From Methanoculleus methanifontis (GTDB lineage: Archaea; Halobacteriota; Methanomicrobia; Methanomicrobiales; Methanoculleaceae): a DNA stretch of 64,000 nt. The notes under the pieces were generated by a model that worked only from the letters and a program-made list of their open reading frames with translations, was not told the origin of the DNA and did not search any database. Every line of letters starts with the position of its first letter. The first letter of the stretch is position 1. Positions 61,556-64,000 of this stretch are shown here, piece by piece. The stretch covers positions 29,326-93,325 of the forward strand of contig NZ_VCYI01000012.1 in the NCBI RefSeq assembly GCF_030464365.1, read 5' to 3'. The position numbers and the translations under genes were made by a program.

Positions 61556-61782
61556 GCCAGGAAAGCGTAGCCTCATGGTCGTTGCATGGGCACCATTGCC
61601 TCACGCGAGCGGTTGGTGATCCACGCCAGAACCCGCAAAGTAAGATGAAATGGTCTAGTAGGTAGGTAGGAGAGGTAACCGACAGAGTATCAAAGAGGTG
61701 GTCCTAAAATTCTATGTCCCTTTCAAATAAAAAACAGGGTCATAGCATTCTGAGAAATAGACGATGATCTGTGGACTGTCGA

Positions 61783-62531
61783 ATAGGGGCGTAGGATTAC
61801 TCCCACGCCTCCTTCTCAGAACGGAGCGTGCGACTTTCACCGCACTCCGTTCAAGCACTTCACAACCCAAGCTTCGGGCGGCAATATGCGAAGGACTTCG
61901 TATATTGCCTTTGCAGTCCGGGTCTGTAGCCTGTTAACAATACCTTGTCGGCATGCTTCTCGCCGGTCGGCGTCGTTGAATGACATACTTTCCCAGGTAT
62001 ACCTCCCTTCGTTGCCGTGAAGCGCCAGGAGTAAGTCTGCACCCTTTCAGGTCGGGACAGATGTCCCTATCCTGCCCATTACAGGCAGGCATTCGCTTTT
62101 TGGGATATCCTGTTCCGCCTGCACCATCTGTTGACCTCACGGCCTCCATACCTCATTCGAGGGTTGCATGCGGGTTTCCAAGTTCCGAAATATGGGTAAT
62201 TATGGGTGTTTTAGGAGGCATCTCTAGGCCGGGAATCGTCCGTCCGTTCGTTATACCGTAAGGATATCCAGTATAACCCTATTCCATACCATTTTGGTTC
62301 AGGCGCAGTCTGGTTTCGCCTGTTCCACCTAACGACCCTTTCAATGAATTCAGCGTTTGCTTCTCCATGACATCCTTTCCCTGGCAGATTGTCTGGGTCA
62401 GACTCCCGGGGGTCTCCACGTTGTCCCGCAGGCTTCACCCACTCCCGTTACCAGAAGTGCATGCTACGGTAGGGATATCCCGAACGGAGAGGATAGCATT
62501 ACGCAATCCATATTTCAGCTTCTTGTCGCAC
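61783..62531 (-). mobile_element. ORF-less group II intron (inner copy)
   Basis: Read on the minus strand it starts GTGCGACAAG at 62531, matching the GUGCG 5' consensus. It has the GGTAAC domain I element (CTTCTGGTAACGGGAG) and ends with a 34-nt domain V at 61852-61819. A domain VI hairpin GGCGTGGG / TCCTACGCC follows, with the 3' end CCCTAT (AY rule) at 61783. No reverse transcriptase is encoded in the 749 nt, so mobility would need one in trans. The catalytic triad position is AAC rather than the usual AGC. Boundaries are inferred from motifs only. Confidence 0.68.
61819..61852 (-). ncRNA. Group II intron domain V
   Basis: 34 nt on the minus strand, beginning GAACGGAGTGCGGTGAAAGT and ending GCACGCTCCGTTC. 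It folds as the canonical domain V: GAAA tetraloop, two-nucleotide bulge region and a lower stem in which changes from the usual GAGCCGUAU / GUACGGUUC are compensated on both strands (positions 5-30, 7-28, 8-27). Position 3 is A instead of G. Confidence 0.75.
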
Positions 62532-62727
62532 ACCCATACGGTGGTTCAGCGTCTGCTTCTCCATAGCATCCTTACTCTAGCAATTTATCCCGGGAAGGCT
62601 CCCAGAGGTCATCACATTGTCCCATGAGCTTCACATACCGCCGTTACCAGGGGTGCATGTCATGGGAGTCATGCCGAAAGGAAGGCATGGCGTTCCGCAA
62701 TCCGCAATACAGCTTTACATGTCGCAC
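62532..62727 (-). mobile_element. 5' part of a second, related group II intron
   Basis: Starts GTGCGACATG at 62727. The first 179 nt (62727-62549) align end to end with the first 179 nt of the inner intron (62531-62353), sharing GTGCGACA, GGATTGCG, GCATG..CTGGTAACGG, GTGAAGC, GGGACAA.GTG and GGATG..ATGGAGAAGCA.ACGC. The two differ at many other positions, so they are relatives, not a recent tandem copy. The inner intron begins right after 17 more bases. No second domain V was found. Confidence 0.55.
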
Positions 62728-62789
62728 CAGTACTTCGCTAAATTCCCCTCACCTCTTCTTCTGTTTGACTTTGTTCCGCCACCCTTCCT

Positions 62790-63935
62790 CTAAACCGGGT
62801 GCCGTAGGATGGGAATTCCCTTCACCATTCCCATCGATGCCCGGATAACTTCCCAGATTATGACAATGAAGTAATCGAACCGGAAGGCGCGCATATCGCT
62901 AGTTCTCGGCCCTTGCTTCACCGGCGAGAAATACCTCCACAAGAGAGCGATCCAGATATTCTTCGAGAGGAAGGAGATAATGGCATAAAGGTACCGGATC
63001 ACCGGGTTCCTCGTGCTCGTCCTCGGTTTCACCCGATTCCGCATCCGGTAGGATGATTCGATCGAGGACCGTGATCGGTAGGTCCGATGCACCCAGAGCG
63101 GATGCCAGGCAATACCGCCGACAACGTAGCCCAGATTCTCGATACCGCGCTTCCCTCGTCTTCCCTTCGCATACTTCACGGCAATGGCAACCGTCAGGAA
63201 AAGCGGCGGTTTGGCTCTCATCCGGTACTCGGCATACCGGGACTGCGTCCCTTGCAGCAGCTCTTTCATGCGGTTGCCATGTTTCCTGACGGGGACGATG
63301 AACGGTACCTGTACCTGGGTCAGAAACCCGAAGACCTTCCGGGTAGAGAACTCCCGATCAAGACAGAGTACTTCGACCTTGAGCCCGAGTTCGGCGATCT
63401 GGTTGAGGCACCGGGCGATGTACCCAACCTTTGAGATCCCCTGCCGCACCGGGTACATGGCCAGCGTCAGCTGCCGGTCGCTGGTAGTCACATAGAGGGT
63501 GACATAGGAGTAGAACTCGTTCGTCGATTGCTTGCGTTTACTTCTCACAATGTAGGATTCATTCTCGCCGGAGGTTGCTCCGTAGTAGGGATCGTTGGTG
63601 GAGTCGATCGCGAACTGATACGCGTTCCCGGGTTTCAGGACGTGGTGCACAAGGTGGGTGAGGATAGCAGTGCTCTTCTGCTCCAGATCATCCATATCCT
63701 GTTTTTTGAGATGATAGCGAAATGACGTCTCACAGGGTACATGCTCCAAAAACCCGGCGATCGAGTGAACCGATTGCTGCCTCGCGGCCATCCCTACCAG
63801 GGTCTGAAACAGGTCGGTTTGGGTAAGCCGTCCCTGGATGGAAATGGTCAGGTGCTGATCCAGTGCCGCGACCGGTAGCGTAACGAAAGTTCTGTAAAAT
63901 TGAATTGGCCCTGGATCCAACCTAGATTTGGACAA
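62790..63935 (-). CDS. ISH3-like DDE transposase
   Basis: 381 codons open from TTG 63935; no good start or ribosome site is visible, so the 5' end may be truncated or start elsewhere. DDE residues: Asp in FAIDSTNDPYYGATSGENES, Asp in LCLDREFSTRKVFGFLT, Glu in RSRSSIESSYRMRNRVK. The pattern YSYVTLYVTTSDRQLTLAMY and KYAKGRRGKRGIENLGYVVG fits the ISH3 group found in methanogens and haloarchaea. Terminal inverted repeats were not identified. Confidence 0.85.
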   Translation of the reverse strand: MSKSRLDPGPIQFYRTFVTLPVAALDQHLTISIQGRLTQTDLFQTLVGMAARQQSVHSIAGFLEHVPCETSFRYHLKKQDMDDLEQKSTAILTHLVHHVLKPGNAYQFAIDSTNDPYYGATSGENESYIVRSKRKQSTNEFYSYVTLYVTTSDRQLTLAMYPVRQGISKVGYIARCLNQIAELGLKVEVLCLDREFSTRKVFGFLTQVQVPFIVPVRKHGNRMKELLQGTQSRYAEYRMRAKPPLFLTVAIAVKYAKGRRGKRGIENLGYVVGGIAWHPLWVHRTYRSRSSIESSYRMRNRVKPRTSTRNPVIRYLYAIISFLSKNIWIALLWRYFSPVKQGPRTSDMRAFRFDYFIVIIWEVIRASMGMVKGIPILRHPV

Positions 63936-63950
63936 AGGAGAAACAGGGCC

Positions 63951-64000
63951 ATGGATCCCTTAGCGTTAATCGAAGATTATCTTTCCGATCAGGAGAACGG
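63951..64000 (+). CDS. Start of an IS256-family transposase (cut by the window end)
   Basis: ATG 63951 follows AAGGAGAAACAGGGCC. The visible residues MDPLALIEDYLSDQEN match my recollection of the start of IS256-like transposases from methanogens. It begins 16 nt from the ISH3-like frame and is divergent from it. Confidence 0.55.
   Translation, partial: MDPLALIEDYLSDQEN

Larger units (their letters stand above)
61240..61782. other. Intergenic region with microsatellite and dispersed repeat
   Basis: No gene. It contains the GGTA array (61335-61386), an inverted dispersed repeat copy (61430-61555), a short second array near 61657-61671, and lower-GC DNA up to the 3' end of the group II intron. 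Confidence 0.6.

Noticed and set aside
62211..62438. 75-codon minus-strand frame within the group II intron
   Set aside because: It lies in ribozyme domains predicted between the 5' consensus and domain V; no reverse transcriptase motif is present.

Overview
The window is about 61% coding archaeal DNA from a hydrogenotrophic methanogen, most likely a Methanoculleus-like member of the Methanomicrobiales. Markers are formylmethanofuran dehydrogenase subunits, F420-0:glutamate ligase (CofE), an archaeal proteasome beta subunit, the aCPSF1/FttA beta-CASP nuclease, archaeal SecG/Sec61-beta, a TrmB regulator, and TATA-type promoters. Genes are GC-rich with strong GC third positions. I saw no rRNA, tRNA or CRISPR array.

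Layout: (1) 0-2.2 kb, end of a formylmethanofuran dehydrogenase operon (fwdA-fwdC plus a 49-aa zinc-ribbon gene). (2) 2.7-5.7 kb, a Rieske/FAD oxidoreductase divergent from a TreT-like glycosyltransferase, both bordered by GC-rich dispersed repeats. (3) 6.7-15.3 kb, housekeeping: cofE, secG, an amidohydrolase, UspA, a CBS protein, psmB, aCPSF1, an MFS carrier and an aldehyde dehydrogenase. (4) 15.4-19.1 kb, two fasciclin-domain surface proteins, one with long PTPPVNVTPE repeats. (5) 19.1-25.8 kb, cupins, a 4Fe-4S membrane protein, DUF2115, TrmB, a siroheme reductase-like protein and a divergent CooS lacking a C-cluster cysteine. (6) 25.8-28.1 kb, a tnpB element and two lipoproteins, one a cupredoxin. 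(7) 28.2-45 kb, cell-envelope region: a giant Ig-repeat surface protein, a glycan cluster (two glycosyltransferases, a DUF2206 membrane protein, a flippase) and two paralogous beta-helix proteins.

(8) 45.4-52.5 kb is a decaying accessory island: direct-repeat-flanked pseudogenes, a pilin, and at least two MntA/HepT and two RelE-type toxin-antitoxin pairs. The HepT toxins of both MntA/HepT pairs, and one RelE toxin, are frameshifted. It ends in an intact 630-codon SIR2-domain protein (52.6-54.5 kb), the best candidate here for an undescribed defence protein. (9) 54.6-60 kb, a sodium:solute symporter with a 35-aa partner, then a leuA/cimA-ilvB-ilvN branched-chain amino acid operon. (10) 60.6-64 kb, a Yip1-like membrane protein, a GGTA microsatellite, an ORF-less group II intron nested behind the 5' end of a related intron, an ISH3-like transposase and the start of an IS256-like transposase.

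The most noteworthy points are the altered CooS active site with its siroheme-protein neighbour, the group II intron tandem, the SIR2 protein beside the toxin-antitoxin graveyard, the recurrent inactivation of toxins, and a dispersed GC-rich hairpin repeat family seen at six or more sites.
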